From NCBI GenBank assembly GCA_035527455.1, contig DATLAN010000239.1, positions 1 to 26,373 of the forward strand: a stretch of 26,373 nt of DNA. Reading direction: 5' to 3'. This document shows positions 1 to 7,759 of this stretch, piece after piece; the first letter of the stretch is position 1, and each line of letters starts with the position of its first letter. The notes beneath the pieces are model-generated. The model saw nothing but the letters and a program-made list of their open reading frames with translations, had not been told where the DNA came from and made no database searches. The position numbers and the translations under genes were made by a program. The DNA comes from DATLAN01 sp035527455 (GTDB lineage: Bacteria; Planctomycetota; Planctomycetia; Pirellulales; Thermoguttaceae).

Positions 1-1875
1 GTACACGGCGGAGAGTTCCCGGCGGAACGCGTCGGGCACTGCCAGACCCTCGGAACTCATCATGCTCGGCCTGGCCTGGATTTGCAGGGCGCTGTCGATC
101 TTGAAATTGCCCGCCACCACGACCTCTTCGCCGATCTCCAGGCCGCCGCGGACAAGGTAGTAGTCGCCCGCCCGCTGGCCCAACACGATCTCGCGCCCGT
201 TGAACGACGGCCGTTCCCAGTCGGACAGCCCGCCGGCCTTTTTCCAAAGGGCGTCGATCACTTCGACCAGGTTGCCGACGGTTGCCTGAGAGCCGCTGAG
301 TTTCGCCGCCTTATCGCGGGCGTCGCGAATCGCTGCGAAGAGTTGATCGAAGTTGGACTTCTTGCCGTCCGGCAACGGCGGAATGGCGACGCCGTCGCGC
401 CACCGCTTGAACCGCTCGACCTTGGTCCAGGCCTCCTCGATCAGCTCGATCAGACGGTCGAACGTCGGTCGCTGTCCCGGCAGCGGGTATTCGGCCGCCT
501 TCCAGATCGCCGTCACCTGGCCGAAGAGGTCTTCGGAAGTCGGCACCCGCACGTAGACCACCGCCCGTTTGCCGGTGACGAGCGGCGCCGTGGCGGGAAT
601 CACCAGCGGCGCTTCGGGGGCCTCTGCGTCGAAGCTCAATCCCAGTTCGGCGGCCAATTCTTCGGCCGGCACCAGGTCCATGCCGCACACGTCGCACTTG
701 CCCGGCGCGTCCTTGATGACCTCCGGGTGCATCGGCGAGATCCACTTTCCGGCCAGCGACGGCTCGACCACCCGGTCGCCCACGGCCAACTCACTCCGGA
801 TGGTCGCGCGGACGAACATGCCGGGCTTCAACCGCAGGTCGTCGTTTTTCCTTTCCACGTGGACGCGTACGCCGGTCGTTCGTTTCGTCTGGTCGAGCAC
901 CGGATCGATGAAGGCGACCGTGCCCTCGAAGACTTCGCCCGGATCGCTCTCCGTCTCGAACCGGACCTTCTGGCCGTATCGCAACCAGGGCAGGTCCGAT
1001 TCGTAGGCGTCGAGGTAGACCCACACGCGCGAGAGATCGATGATCGAGTAGATGTTCTGGCCTTCCTTGACGTACGCCCCTTCGTTGGCGTGCTTGCCGA
1101 TCACGATCCCGCTGACCGGGGAGTAGATGGTCAAGCGGTCGAACGGCTTTCCTTCCCGCTTGATTTCCTCGATTTGCCCGGGCAGTACGCCCAGAAGTTC
1201 GAGCTTGTCTTCCGCGGCCCGCAGGTTGGCTTCGACCAGTCGTCGGTCGCGATCGTCGGTCAATCGCTGATAGGCCGCGTAGGTTTGCAGCAGTTCGCGC
1301 TGGGCGACGATCAGATCGGGGCTGTACAACTCGACCAGGTGGTGGCCCTTGCGGACCGTGATGCCCGTGTAGTTGACGAACAGCCGGTCCAGGCGGCCGG
1401 GGATCCGGGCGGCGATGTCGACCTTCCGCGTTTCGTCGTACTCCACCTTGCCGACCAGCCGCACCAGCATGGAGACGAACTTCTTCTCGACCGGTTGCGT
1501 TCGAATCCCCGCCAGCGCCAGGGCCTCTTTCGACATCTTCAGCTCGCGGGGACCGGCCGGCTCGTTGTCCAGGGGGATCAAGGGCATGTGACAGATCGGG
1601 CAGAGTCCCGGCTCGGGCAGCTTGACCTGCGGGTGCATCGAGCAGGTCCACAGCGCTGCGGCCTGTGCTTTGGAGGAAACCGGCGTTTCCGAGGGCCTGC
1701 TGCGTGTCTTGCCCAGCAGGAAACCCATCGTCGCACCGACCAGCAGCGCGACGGTGCAAACGGCGATCAGGGGCCAGCGGAGCTTCGTCGGGAAGATTCT
1801 GCGCTTCTTGCCGCCGGGGCGCGAAGCCTCGTCGTTTTGATCTCTCTCGGGTTGGGAACGCTCTTCGGTGCTCAT
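1..1875 (-). CDS. CusB/HlyD-family metal-efflux periplasmic adaptor, 3' end outside window
   Basis: This is a membrane-fusion adaptor of an RND metal-efflux system, linking an inner-membrane pump to an outer-membrane channel. The frame stays open from the ATG at 1875 to base 1 (625 codons), so the C-terminus is missing. Visible order: charged N-terminus; membrane anchor at about residues 34-54; a heavy-metal-binding domain at about 76-102 (CSMHP ... CPICHMPLIPL); an HlyD-type barrel-sandwich and beta-barrel region (PGRLDRLFVNYTG, VELYSPDLIVAQREL); a second metal-binding domain from about 378 (PMHPEV ... CDVCGMDLVP); then a segment ending IQARPSMMSSEG and VPDAFRRELSAVY, which resembles the start of a DUF3347 domain. 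A GAGGTG lies just before the ATG. The pump is not in the window. Cu(I)/Ag(I) is the likely substrate by family, but other divalent metals are possible. Family assignment is firm; substrate is inference. Confidence 0.9.
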   Translation of the reverse strand, partial: MSTEERSQPERDQNDEASRPGGKKRRIFPTKLRWPLIAVCTVALLVGATMGFLLGKTRSRPSETPVSSKAQAAALWTCSMHPQVKLPEPGLCPICHMPLIPLDNEPAGPRELKMSKEALALAGIRTQPVEKKFVSMLVRLVGKVEYDETRKVDIAARIPGRLDRLFVNYTGITVRKGHHLVELYSPDLIVAQRELLQTYAAYQRLTDDRDRRLVEANLRAAEDKLELLGVLPGQIEEIKREGKPFDRLTIYSPVSGIVIGKHANEGAYVKEGQNIYSIIDLSRVWVYLDAYESDLPWLRYGQKVRFETESDPGEVFEGTVAFIDPVLDQTKRTTGVRVHVERKNDDLRLKPGMFVRATIRSELAVGDRVVEPSLAGKWISPMHPEVIKDAPGKCDVCGMDLVPAEELAAELGLSFDAEAPEAPLVIPATAPLVTGKRAVVYVRVPTSEDLFGQVTAIWKAAEYPLPGQRPTFDRLIELIEEAWTKVERFKRWRDGVAIPPLPDGKKSNFDQLFAAIRDARDKAAKLSGSQATVGNLVEVIDALWKKAGGLSDWERPSFNGREIVLGQRAGDYYLVRGGLEIGEEVVVAGNFKIDSALQIQARPSMMSSEGLAVPDAFRRELSAVY

Positions 1876-1996
1876 GACACCACCTCGCACGCAAGGGTTG
1901 GATGGAAGAAGACACTTACGGCGGCCGAATCCAGCGCAGCGCAACACCTCGAACCGTCATCGCGCAGCACCGTCGCCGGCTTCAGCCATGGTGGGA

Positions 1997-2392
1997 TCAA
2001 AGCAACAGATGCCCCAGCAGGATCGTCAGCGCGCACCCGTAGCGCGGGAGAACGTCGACCGGGTTCGCTCGGCCGGTTTTCTCCCGTGCAGAAGCCGATG
2101 CAAGCGGCAGGACCGCGGCAACCGCCGGGGTGTCGATGTGCGAAGTCACATCCAAAGAAGGCGCGGTTGCCAAAGGGCCGGGAGGCAACGCATCGACCAG
2201 CTCGCACTGGCGACATTGGCAAGGCTTGGATCGATCGGGAGCCGCGTCGTCGGGGGTCTTGTCACAGTGCGGGCACAAGGCCACCTCCACCGGTTTGGCA
2301 GGTTCTCCACACCCACAATCGCAAAATGCGTGCGGGAGGCCCGTCAGGACCAATCCGATGCCTGCCAGCACTCGAACCAGCGCGTTGCGCAT
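1997..2392 (-). CDS. small exported Cys-rich protein, possible metal binder
   Basis: This is a 131-residue protein upstream of the efflux adaptor on the same strand, 121 bases away, so they are probably co-transcribed. The ATG at 2392 gives a clean signal peptide (MRNALVRVLAGIGLVLTG ...) cut near residue 22. An in-frame TTG at 2422 would add ten residues and hide the signal, so it was not chosen. Cysteines cluster after the signal: C24, C26 and C28 (CDCGC), C40/C43 (CPHC), and C58, C60 and C63 (CQCRQC). The rest is Pro/Ala-rich and ends in a hydrophobic stretch (ALTILLGHLLL). No named family is recognised. The position beside a heavy-metal adaptor and the thiolate pattern suggest periplasmic metal binding or delivery. 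That role is inference. Confidence 0.6.
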   Translation of the reverse strand: MRNALVRVLAGIGLVLTGLPHAFCDCGCGEPAKPVEVALCPHCDKTPDDAAPDRSKPCQCRQCELVDALPPGPLATAPSLDVTSHIDTPAVAAVLPLASASAREKTGRANPVDVLPRYGCALTILLGHLLL

Positions 2393-2656
2393 TCGATTCA
2401 CCGCAACCCCACTCGAGATCAACCGTTTACTATCATGCTAAACTATATCTTGATTCAGCGGTCCGGGCAAGGGGGGGCGGAACTGGGGTCGGAGCTTGAA
2501 CAATGAACAAGCCCGCCCGTTGCAGAAGCGTTCGGTTGTGTGTAGTGTAGTGATACCAACGACGCGAGCCACGCCATCGCGAACCGAGTGTGACGACGAC
2601 GCACTAGCACCAAACGGTTTTTCGGCGGTTTGGCATCAAGTCCGGGATGTCACGGT

Positions 2657-2732
2657 GGGTGGCACGCCCTGAGGAACGAAGGGCGTGGTATGTCGGGAAA
2701 ACACGCCCTTCGTTCCTCAGGGCGTGCCACCC
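2657..2732. repeat. perfect 31-bp inverted repeat (long hairpin)
   Basis: Arms 2657-2687 and 2702-2732 are exact reverse complements around a 14-base loop (2688-2701). The arm contains GGCACGCCCTGAGGAACG and is partly self-complementary at its ends. A related piece (CTCAGGGCGTGCCACG) recurs near 20077-20092 beside another long hairpin, so this is a dispersed family rather than a terminator for one gene. There is no T-tract after it. Confidence 0.85.
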
Positions 2733-2826
2733 CAGAGTTTACCGCAACGGTGTCAAAAACCGTTTGGTGCTAGGACCAATAGGAAGATCCAACCGTAAAC
2801 CAATACAACGGACCGTGAAATAGCCA

Positions 2827-2890
2827 CTATTCACTGTTCAAGCTCCGACCCCAAACTCCTATTCACTGTTCAAGCTCCGACCCCAAACTC
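2827..2890. repeat. two exact 32-bp tandem repeats abutting a start codon
   Basis: The unit at 2827-2858 is repeated exactly at 2859-2890. Each unit holds the TTCACTGTTCAAGCTCCGAC segment that is also the outer arm of the MITE-like block. The second copy ends six bases before the ATG of the VCBS gene, so it occupies the place where a ribosome binding site would be expected. Confidence 0.9.
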
Positions 2891-2896
2891 AAACTT

Positions 2897-4387
2897 ATGA
2901 AAACACGAGTCCAGGCATTCACGGCGACACTGGTTTTCTCGCTTGTCGTCCTTTCGCCCAAACCCGCACCGGCGATCATCCGCGTGTACGTCACCTTGTC
3001 GCAGATCCACAAGGCCGCGCAAGACCTGATTGTCGCCAAAGTCGACTCGGTGGACGCCGGCAAGAACCGGGTCACGCTCGCCGAAGCCGTAACGCTGGAG
3101 GAGTTGGGCAAGAAGGTGCTGCTGCCCAGAGACCGCTCGATCACGCTGGACGTGACCGGCCATGCGGCCTTGGCCGGACAACTGCGGCCCGGCGACCCGG
3201 CGGTGATCTTCGTCGGCCGGCGCGGGGCGGCCATCCACGTCGCGGACGCCTGGTTCCAGGGGAAGTCGAGCGGCGAAGACGATTGGGCCATCGTCGGCCC
3301 CTACGACATCGCCCGGACCTTCCCCGGCAACACGCCCAGCCTGGTGCGCGCCCTGTTGAAACTGCGTGCCGGCGACGCGCCGCTGCTGGACGCGGTCATG
3401 CACCACACCTGGCACGGCGACTTCATGCTGCAAACGCTCGACGTTGCGGCCGGGGCCATGGCCGCCGCGGACGCCGACGCCGACGGGCTGGCGGATCTGG
3501 TGGTTGCCACCGAGCAAGGCGTGCGATTCTACCGCGGCACCGGCCCCGGGAAGGCTTTTGCCCACGCGACCGACCCGTGGGGACTCTCCGACGCGACCGC
3601 CCGGCAGGTCGCCTTCGCCGACGTCAACGGCGACCGCAAGCCGGACCTGCTGCTGGACGAGCTGTATCACAACACCGGCTCGCGATTCGAGCGATCCCGG
3701 TCGGGCATCGGATTGCAGGGACAGGACGTGCTGGCCGTCGCGCTGACGGACACCACCGCCGACGGCAAGCCCGACGCCGTGGTGCTCAGCCGCGACGGAA
3801 CGATCACGGTCTACAAGAACCCGGGCGAGGATGCCGCCTGGCCTCCGGAAACGCCGAGGCGGCTGTGGCAAGGGGGCGAGGCGCCGTTGGCGGCGCACAT
3901 CGGCGACTGGGGCGACGACGGCTCACCGCACGCGATGGTCATCCGCCCAAGCGGCCTGACGCGGTATTCGCTCGCCGGCGAGACGGCCGATCTGGAGCGG
4001 CTTTGCGGCGAGAACCCGATGTACAACGGCCAGCCGCGATACTTCCCCATGAACGACTTCCAGGCGTCGGCCGCCTGGGACCGCAACGGCGGCGACGGCA
4101 ACCTCGATCTGCACGTCGTCACGCGTCAGGGCAAGCCCAAGGACCTGGAGTTGGTCGGTCGCGGCCACGGCGCGTTCTTTCTCAACATCGAGGCGGGGAC
4201 CTGGATCCTCAAAGAACAAGGCGGCCGCGTCGGCCGCTATCAGCCTCGCGTCGTGGCGATGACCCCGGCCGACATGTACGGCGACGGCTCGTCCGAGATG
4301 CTCATCCTCGAGGAGGACGGGACGCTTTGGCAGAAAGATTCGCCGGTCTATGTCCGCGGCAAGCCGATCGGGGAATGGGAACAGTAA
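2897..4387 (+). CDS. secreted FG-GAP/VCBS repeat protein
   Basis: This is a 496-residue exported protein. The signal peptide covers about residues 1-26 (VFSLVVLSPKPAPA). An N-terminal region of about residues 28-125 resembles a small beta domain. It is followed by an integrin-like beta-propeller with Ca-binding loops of the D-x-D-x-D-G-x-x-D type: DADADGLAD at 192-200, DVNGDRKPD at 242-250 and DTTADGKPD near 284. Later blades are weaker (RNGGDGNLD, MYGDGSSEM). Such propellers bind ligands or partners outside the cell; the partner here is unknown. No Shine-Dalgarno is visible, because the 32-bp tandem repeats end six bases before the ATG. Its 3' end overlaps the convergent toxin gene by 86 bases. 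Confidence 0.85.
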   Translation: MKTRVQAFTATLVFSLVVLSPKPAPAIIRVYVTLSQIHKAAQDLIVAKVDSVDAGKNRVTLAEAVTLEELGKKVLLPRDRSITLDVTGHAALAGQLRPGDPAVIFVGRRGAAIHVADAWFQGKSSGEDDWAIVGPYDIARTFPGNTPSLVRALLKLRAGDAPLLDAVMHHTWHGDFMLQTLDVAAGAMAAADADADGLADLVVATEQGVRFYRGTGPGKAFAHATDPWGLSDATARQVAFADVNGDRKPDLLLDELYHNTGSRFERSRSGIGLQGQDVLAVALTDTTADGKPDAVVLSRDGTITVYKNPGEDAAWPPETPRRLWQGGEAPLAAHIGDWGDDGSPHAMVIRPSGLTRYSLAGETADLERLCGENPMYNGQPRYFPMNDFQASAAWDRNGGDGNLDLHVVTRQGKPKDLELVGRGHGAFFLNIEAGTWILKEQGGRVGRYQPRVVAMTPADMYGDGSSEMLILEEDGTLWQKDSPVYVRGKPIGEWEQ

Positions 4388-4658
4388 TATCGGCCATGGC
4401 GTTTCGCCGGCCTCGCCGTCGTCGGATCGGCTCCACGTCTTCAGAGAGCACGACGTAGGGAAATCTCGGGAGGCGGATATACCGACAGCCCGCCAAGGAC
4501 TTCGCGAACCTCTCAGGATCAGCAATCACATCGGCCGTACATTGGCGAACAACTTCGACAAACGCGCCACCAAGCCCCGCCGACCTCTGGTCATACCAGC
4601 ACGCGGCTTCGCGAACATCACAGTCGAACAGTGGGTGGTAACGGATGCGTCTATCCAT
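4302..4658 (-). CDS. ParE/RelE-type toxin, possibly with an extended C-terminus
   Basis: This is the second gene of a two-gene addiction module. The first 80 or so residues match the plasmid-stabilisation RelE/ParE fold: YHPLFDCDVREAACWYDQRSAG, then LGGAFVEVVRQCTADVIADP, then YIRLPRFPYVVLSED. Its ATG overlaps the antitoxin stop by 8 bases, typical of translational coupling. The end is odd. After GRRN (perhaps the remnant of the family's H-x-R-R segment) the frame runs on for about 30 unusual residues into the 3' end of the convergent VCBS gene, suggesting a lost stop or a small frameshift. RelE members cleave ribosome-bound mRNA and ParE members poison gyrase; the sequence does not tell which applies. 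Activity is uncertain because of the tail. Confidence 0.7.
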   Translation of the reverse strand: MDRRIRYHPLFDCDVREAACWYDQRSAGLGGAFVEVVRQCTADVIADPERFAKSLAGCRYIRLPRFPYVVLSEDVEPIRRRRGRRNAMADITVPIPRSACRGHRPANLSAKASRPPRG

Positions 4659-4869
4659 TGCGACGTTCTATCCGTCTCCACGTTTCGTCATGTTCCAGAC
4701 CCACCATCGGATCACGCATTTCATCGCGCCGCCGTGCTGCTTCACGATCAACCCAGTCCGGCAAGGGGATCGAAGCCGTCGAATCGCCCAGGTCATCCCA
4801 CAGAAGTTCGACCAATCGAAGTTTTTCCGCCGGTGGAAGCGCCCGAAGTTCGTCAGTGTTGATTGACAT
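4651..4869 (-). CDS. addiction-module antitoxin
   Basis: This is a 72-residue acidic protein (MSINTDELRALPPAEKLRLVELLWDDL ...) matching the putative addiction-module component family, which pairs with RelE/ParE toxins. The conserved part is L-P-x-x-E-K-L-x-L-V-E-x-L-W-D-x-L near residues 11-27, followed by a helical tail with W-x-x-R-E-x-x-R-R (DWVDREAARRRDE). An ATG at 4899 would add ten residues, but GGAG lies 7 bases before the ATG at 4869, so that start is preferred. It probably binds the toxin and represses its own operon with it. A 12-base palindrome at 4888-4899 is the candidate operator. Confidence 0.8.
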   Translation of the reverse strand: MSINTDELRALPPAEKLRLVELLWDDLGDSTASIPLPDWVDREAARRRDEMRDPMVGLEHDETWRRIERRNG

Positions 4870-4887
4870 TTGGGTTCTCCAATGGGT

Positions 4888-4899
4888 TTGGACGTCCAA
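4888..4899. promoter_or_regulatory. candidate autoregulatory operator of the toxin-antitoxin module
   Basis: TTGGACGTCCAA is a perfect 12-base palindrome 18 bases upstream of the antitoxin ATG. Toxin-antitoxin pairs usually repress their own promoter through such sites. The assignment is by position and symmetry only. Confidence 0.35.
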
Positions 4900-5002
4900 C
4901 TTGCATATGGGTATTGCCGCCTACTTGGTGTCAGCGGCGTATCTGCCACATAACGCACACGTTGCATTCCCTCTCGACCCCAATTCTACCAATGGGTTCC
5001 CT

Positions 5003-6820
5003 CTAGTTCCATCCATTTTCCGCGGCACGCTGAACCATCACCCGGTTCCCGGTCTTGCCGAGGCGGACCTTTTCGAGCGTGATCAGGCCGTGGCGATCGG
5101 CGGTCGCGCGGCCGGTTTGGATGGGCTCGGCCTGACCGACGGGCGTGTTGGTCCAGTCGACCTGCTGCCCGCCCTGGAGCCGCAGTTGCTGAAGCCGGCG
5201 GGGGGTGACGTTCACGGTACACTGGTCTTGTGGGGCCTTTTCGATCAGCCCCAGCGTCATTTCCCAGCGGTCAACGCGGTCGACGATGTCGTCGGTCTTC
5301 CAATAGAGGTACAGGTTGACTTGTCCTTCCGAATCGCCGTCCTTCGGATCGCCGCCGCCGGGATCGTCGTCGAGACTGCAACCGGTAAAGGCGGGCAGAC
5401 TCTGGTCGGTCCGCAAGTCCATGGGCATGTCGTGGTCGCCGGTCGAGATGGGCAGCCTTGCCCGTTGACCGTGGCCCGACTGACCCCAGACGAAGATGTG
5501 CGGGCGCCGGGTTTCCTGCAAGGCGCGATAGAACTCGGCCGCCTGCGGCCAGCCGATCCCGCCGTCGTTCTTGCCGTTGGAGAAGCAGATCAGGCCGATC
5601 TCCTTCTGCGGATGGTTCCGCAAGTACCATGCGTCGTTGAAATAGACCCAGACGGGCGTGCCGTTCTCGAATTCCACGCCCCAAGCCTCCTTGCCGTAGA
5701 CCCTCTCGTACGAGCCTTTGAAATGGGGCGTGCCGGAAGGGATGTGAACGCCGACCCAGCCGGTTGCCCAGGCGATCCGCTCGCCGTGCCGGATGGCGAA
5801 CATCAGCGAGCCCGATCCGCCCATCGAGTTGCCGGCCACGTGGGTCCGCGTGAGGTCGACGTCCCACTGCGTGGCGACCCAATCGAGGAACGAGAGCATA
5901 CGGGTTTGCGAATACGGCCGCACGACGCCCTGCTTCCAAGTCTCTTCGTCCGGCGGGCCCTGGAAATAGCGCTCGTGGTAGCCGGTCCACCAGTCGTAAG
6001 GGATCTGGTTCGAGGCCACCAGCAGATGTCCCTGTTCGGCCTGGTACCACCACCCGTAGCCGCCGTCGAGGCTGCCGCCCCAGCAGTGCAGATGGATGCC
6101 CACGCCGGCCGGCTTGGCCAGCTTAGGCGGGACGGCCACGACATAATCGTACGGCTTGCCCGAGGCGGCACAGTTAGGCGGCGATTCCCAGCGGACGTAA
6201 TAATGCAGCGTGGGCTTCTCGACGTACTGCCATTGCTCGGGCTTCTCGATTCGCTGCAACACGGGCACGCCTCGGCCGACGGTTTCGCTGACCGGCGTGC
6301 GCAGCGAGTTCGACTCGTTCAGCGCGGTGTTCTCTTTGCCGTCGATCGCCACGGTCACGGCGTAATAGGCGTCGCCGGCTCGGGGCGGGTTGTGTGCACA
6401 GATTCCGGTGCCCGGCGGCACGGGACCTTTGCCTTCCTCGACCACGTAGCGGAGCGCCATCTGTCCCGGCTTCGGGTAGATGCCGTGGTAGTCGGCATTC
6501 CAGCCGGTCAGCGGCGGCACTTCGGCCACGGGCGTGAGACTGGCGACCGAGGTGATCGGGCGGTCGCTGCGGTAGATCCGGTAGCGGATTTTCCTCCGGC
6601 TGTCGAGATCGCGGCGGAGAGTCGCCAGCTCGTTCGCCGGAATCGCGTCCTGCATAACCGGCGGGTCGACCTCCCGGAAGCAAAGCAACGTCTGGCCGGC
6701 CTGATGACGAGCGGTCAACTCGGCGGCCTGTTTTTCGGCAGCAAGAGAGTGGGCGCCGGCCGAGCAGATCAGGATCAAGAACACTCGTCCGGAGAGGGGG
6801 AAGCTGCGTTTAGGTTTCAT
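5003..6820 (-). CDS. secreted alpha/beta-hydrolase (PHB-depolymerase/esterase-like)
   Basis: This is a 605-residue exported serine hydrolase. The ATG at 6820 starts a signal peptide (MKPKRSFPLSGRVFLILICSAG ...) cut near residue 28; the upstream open frame runs through palindromic repeats and is not coding. Residues of about 50-200 look like fibronectin-type or beta-sandwich segments. The hydrolase domain follows: oxyanion region HLHCWGGSLDGGYGWW near 244, nucleophile elbow GNSMGG with S332, candidate acid D419 (NGKNDGGIG), and candidate base H450 (GQSGHG). A beta-rich tail of about 100 residues ends the protein. Substrate is unknown; polyester or acyl-ester hydrolysis is the family expectation. 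It stands alone, with tmk divergent across a repeat-filled spacer. Confidence 0.8.
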   Translation of the reverse strand: MKPKRSFPLSGRVFLILICSAGAHSLAAEKQAAELTARHQAGQTLLCFREVDPPVMQDAIPANELATLRRDLDSRRKIRYRIYRSDRPITSVASLTPVAEVPPLTGWNADYHGIYPKPGQMALRYVVEEGKGPVPPGTGICAHNPPRAGDAYYAVTVAIDGKENTALNESNSLRTPVSETVGRGVPVLQRIEKPEQWQYVEKPTLHYYVRWESPPNCAASGKPYDYVVAVPPKLAKPAGVGIHLHCWGGSLDGGYGWWYQAEQGHLLVASNQIPYDWWTGYHERYFQGPPDEETWKQGVVRPYSQTRMLSFLDWVATQWDVDLTRTHVAGNSMGGSGSLMFAIRHGERIAWATGWVGVHIPSGTPHFKGSYERVYGKEAWGVEFENGTPVWVYFNDAWYLRNHPQKEIGLICFSNGKNDGGIGWPQAAEFYRALQETRRPHIFVWGQSGHGQRARLPISTGDHDMPMDLRTDQSLPAFTGCSLDDDPGGGDPKDGDSEGQVNLYLYWKTDDIVDRVDRWEMTLGLIEKAPQDQCTVNVTPRRLQQLRLQGGQQVDWTNTPVGQAEPIQTGRATADRHGLITLEKVRLGKTGNRVMVQRAAENGWN

Positions 6821-6925
6821 GGCCAAGCCCTTTCGTGCCGGAGTGTGGCGAATTGCCCATGCCGCTGCACTGCCCCGCCTGTGTTGGAATCTACACCCCT
6901 CGGCAGAGAGTGTCAAGCATGGCAC

Positions 6926-7043
6926 AAAGCCGCGACCGGTGGTCGCGCCGCTTCCACAAAGCCGCGACCGGTGGTCGCGCCGGTTGGCACGTCGCATCAA
7001 CAGCGGTCGTGGTTTTTTTGGCGCGACCACCGGTCGCGGCTTT
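6926..7043. repeat. three copies of a palindromic dispersed repeat
   Basis: Copies lie at 6926-6949 and 6958-6981 (direct) and 7020-7043 (inverted). Each has the core CGCGACCGGTGGTCGCG flanked by AAAGC and CC. The core is itself palindromic (arms CGCGACC/GGTCGCG around GGT), and the inverted third copy adds a longer hairpin. They fill the spacer between the divergent hydrolase and tmk genes. Identical copies occur at 8838-8861 and 9827-9850, so this is a REP-like family. Confidence 0.9.
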
Positions 7044-7050
7044 GTGAGAC

Positions 7051-7079
7051 TTCGCCGATCGGGTCGGGTCGGCTACAAT
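7051..7079 (+). promoter_or_regulatory. candidate leaderless promoter of tmk
   Basis: A TACAAT -10 hexamer at 7074-7079 sits 6 bases before the tmk ATG, with a weak -35 (TTCGCC, 7051-7056) 17 bases upstream. Transcription would then start at or next to the A of the ATG, giving an essentially leaderless mRNA. Confidence 0.45.
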
Positions 7080-7085
7080 GGTGTG

Positions 7086-7700
7086 ATGTTCTTCTCCATC
7101 GACGGCGGCGACGGCACCGGAAAATCGACGCAGTGCGAGCTGTTCTGCCGGTGGCTGCGCGCATTGGGCCACGAGGTGGTTTCCTGCCGCGACCCGGGCA
7201 GCACGCCGCTGGGGGAGGCCGTGCGCGAGCTGCTGCTGGATCGGCACGACCTGGAGATCCACCGGCGGAGCGAGATGCTGCTCTACATGGCCGCCCGGTC
7301 CCAACTGGTCGAGCAGGTGATCCGCCCGGCGCTCGAGCAAGGCAAGACGGTCGTTTCCGATCGGTATCTGCTGGCCAACGTCGTCTACCAGGGGCACGGC
7401 GGGGGGCTGGACGTCGACGTGCTTTGGGAAGTGGGCCGCGTGGCGACGGCCGGGCTGATGCCCGACTTGACCATCGTGCTCGACCTGCCCGCTACGGCCG
7501 CCGCCGAAAGGCTCGACGGCCAACTCGACCGGATGGAGCAACAAGGGGCCGATTTTCACGCCCGAGTGCGAGAAGGTTTTCTGGTCGAGGCCGCCCGCCG
7601 GCCCGACGAAATCATCGTGATCGATTCCGCCCGATCGATAGAAGAGGTCCAGCAGGAGATCCGCGAGGCGGCGAGGAGGGTTCTCGGCGGTGTGCAATAG
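7086..7700 (+). CDS. tmk: thymidylate kinase
   Basis: This enzyme phosphorylates dTMP to dTDP in dTTP synthesis, in the cytoplasm. The 204-residue length is normal for the family. The P-loop GGDGTGKST spans residues 7-15. The dTMP-binding segment appears as RDPGSTPLGE (usually R-E-P-G-G-T), and the DRY motif region as DRYLLANVVYQG. LPDLTIVLDLP is the usual core strand. The start at 7086 puts the P-loop at the expected distance; the open frame continues upstream through palindromic repeats but that part is not homologous. No Shine-Dalgarno is seen, and a TACAAT box 6 bases upstream suggests a leaderless message. holB follows after 92 bases, a common tmk-holB pairing. Confidence 0.95.
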   Translation: MFFSIDGGDGTGKSTQCELFCRWLRALGHEVVSCRDPGSTPLGEAVRELLLDRHDLEIHRRSEMLLYMAARSQLVEQVIRPALEQGKTVVSDRYLLANVVYQGHGGGLDVDVLWEVGRVATAGLMPDLTIVLDLPATAAAERLDGQLDRMEQQGADFHARVREGFLVEAARRPDEIIVIDSARSIEEVQQEIREAARRVLGGVQ

Positions 7701-7724
7701 CTTCCGTTGTCGTGCGTTAATCAC

Positions 7725-7746
7725 CCCCCGCAGCGCAGTGCGGGGG
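7725..7746 (+). other. GC-rich hairpin between tmk and holB
   Basis: CCCCCGCA (7725-7732) pairs with TGCGGGGG (7739-7746) around a 6-base loop. No T-tract follows, so it is not a classical terminator. It may attenuate or insulate holB from tmk. Confidence 0.35.
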
Positions 7747-7759
7747 CGTTACTCCGTTC

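Larger units (their letters stand above)
2484..2890. mobile_element. MITE-like block of nested inverted repeats
   Basis: The 504-base gap between the Cys-rich gene and the VCBS gene (2393-2896) shows no coding frame worth calling. It holds three nested inverted repeats. The outermost arms are 2484-2507 and 2830-2853 (24 bases, one mismatch; core GGGGTCGGAGCTTGAACA). The middle arms are 2604-2622 and 2755-2773 (19 bases, perfect; CTAGCACCAAACGG...). The inner arms are 2657-2687 and 2702-2732 (31 bases, perfect). The outer right arm is then duplicated in tandem. The arrangement fits a non-autonomous miniature element or stacked insertions of several. No transposase and no clear target-site duplication are seen. 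Confidence 0.6.

Noticed and set aside
82..2499. Very long open frame on the plus strand opposite the efflux adaptor
   Set aside because: It is the antisense shadow of a GC-rich gene. The minus strand carries clear metal-binding and HlyD motifs, while this frame has no domain or signal.
6926..7043. Possible CRISPR array
   Set aside because: There are only three copies, spacers are unequal, one copy is inverted, and identical copies are scattered elsewhere; no cas genes are present.
6819..7085. N-terminal extension of dTMP kinase
   Set aside because: The P-loop must lie near the N-terminus. The extension reads through dispersed repeats.
4631..7720. Open frame of about 1,000 codons on the plus strand across the hydrolase and tmk
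   Set aside because: It covers two well-supported genes on different frames and palindromic repeats. Its composition is that of a GC-driven shadow.
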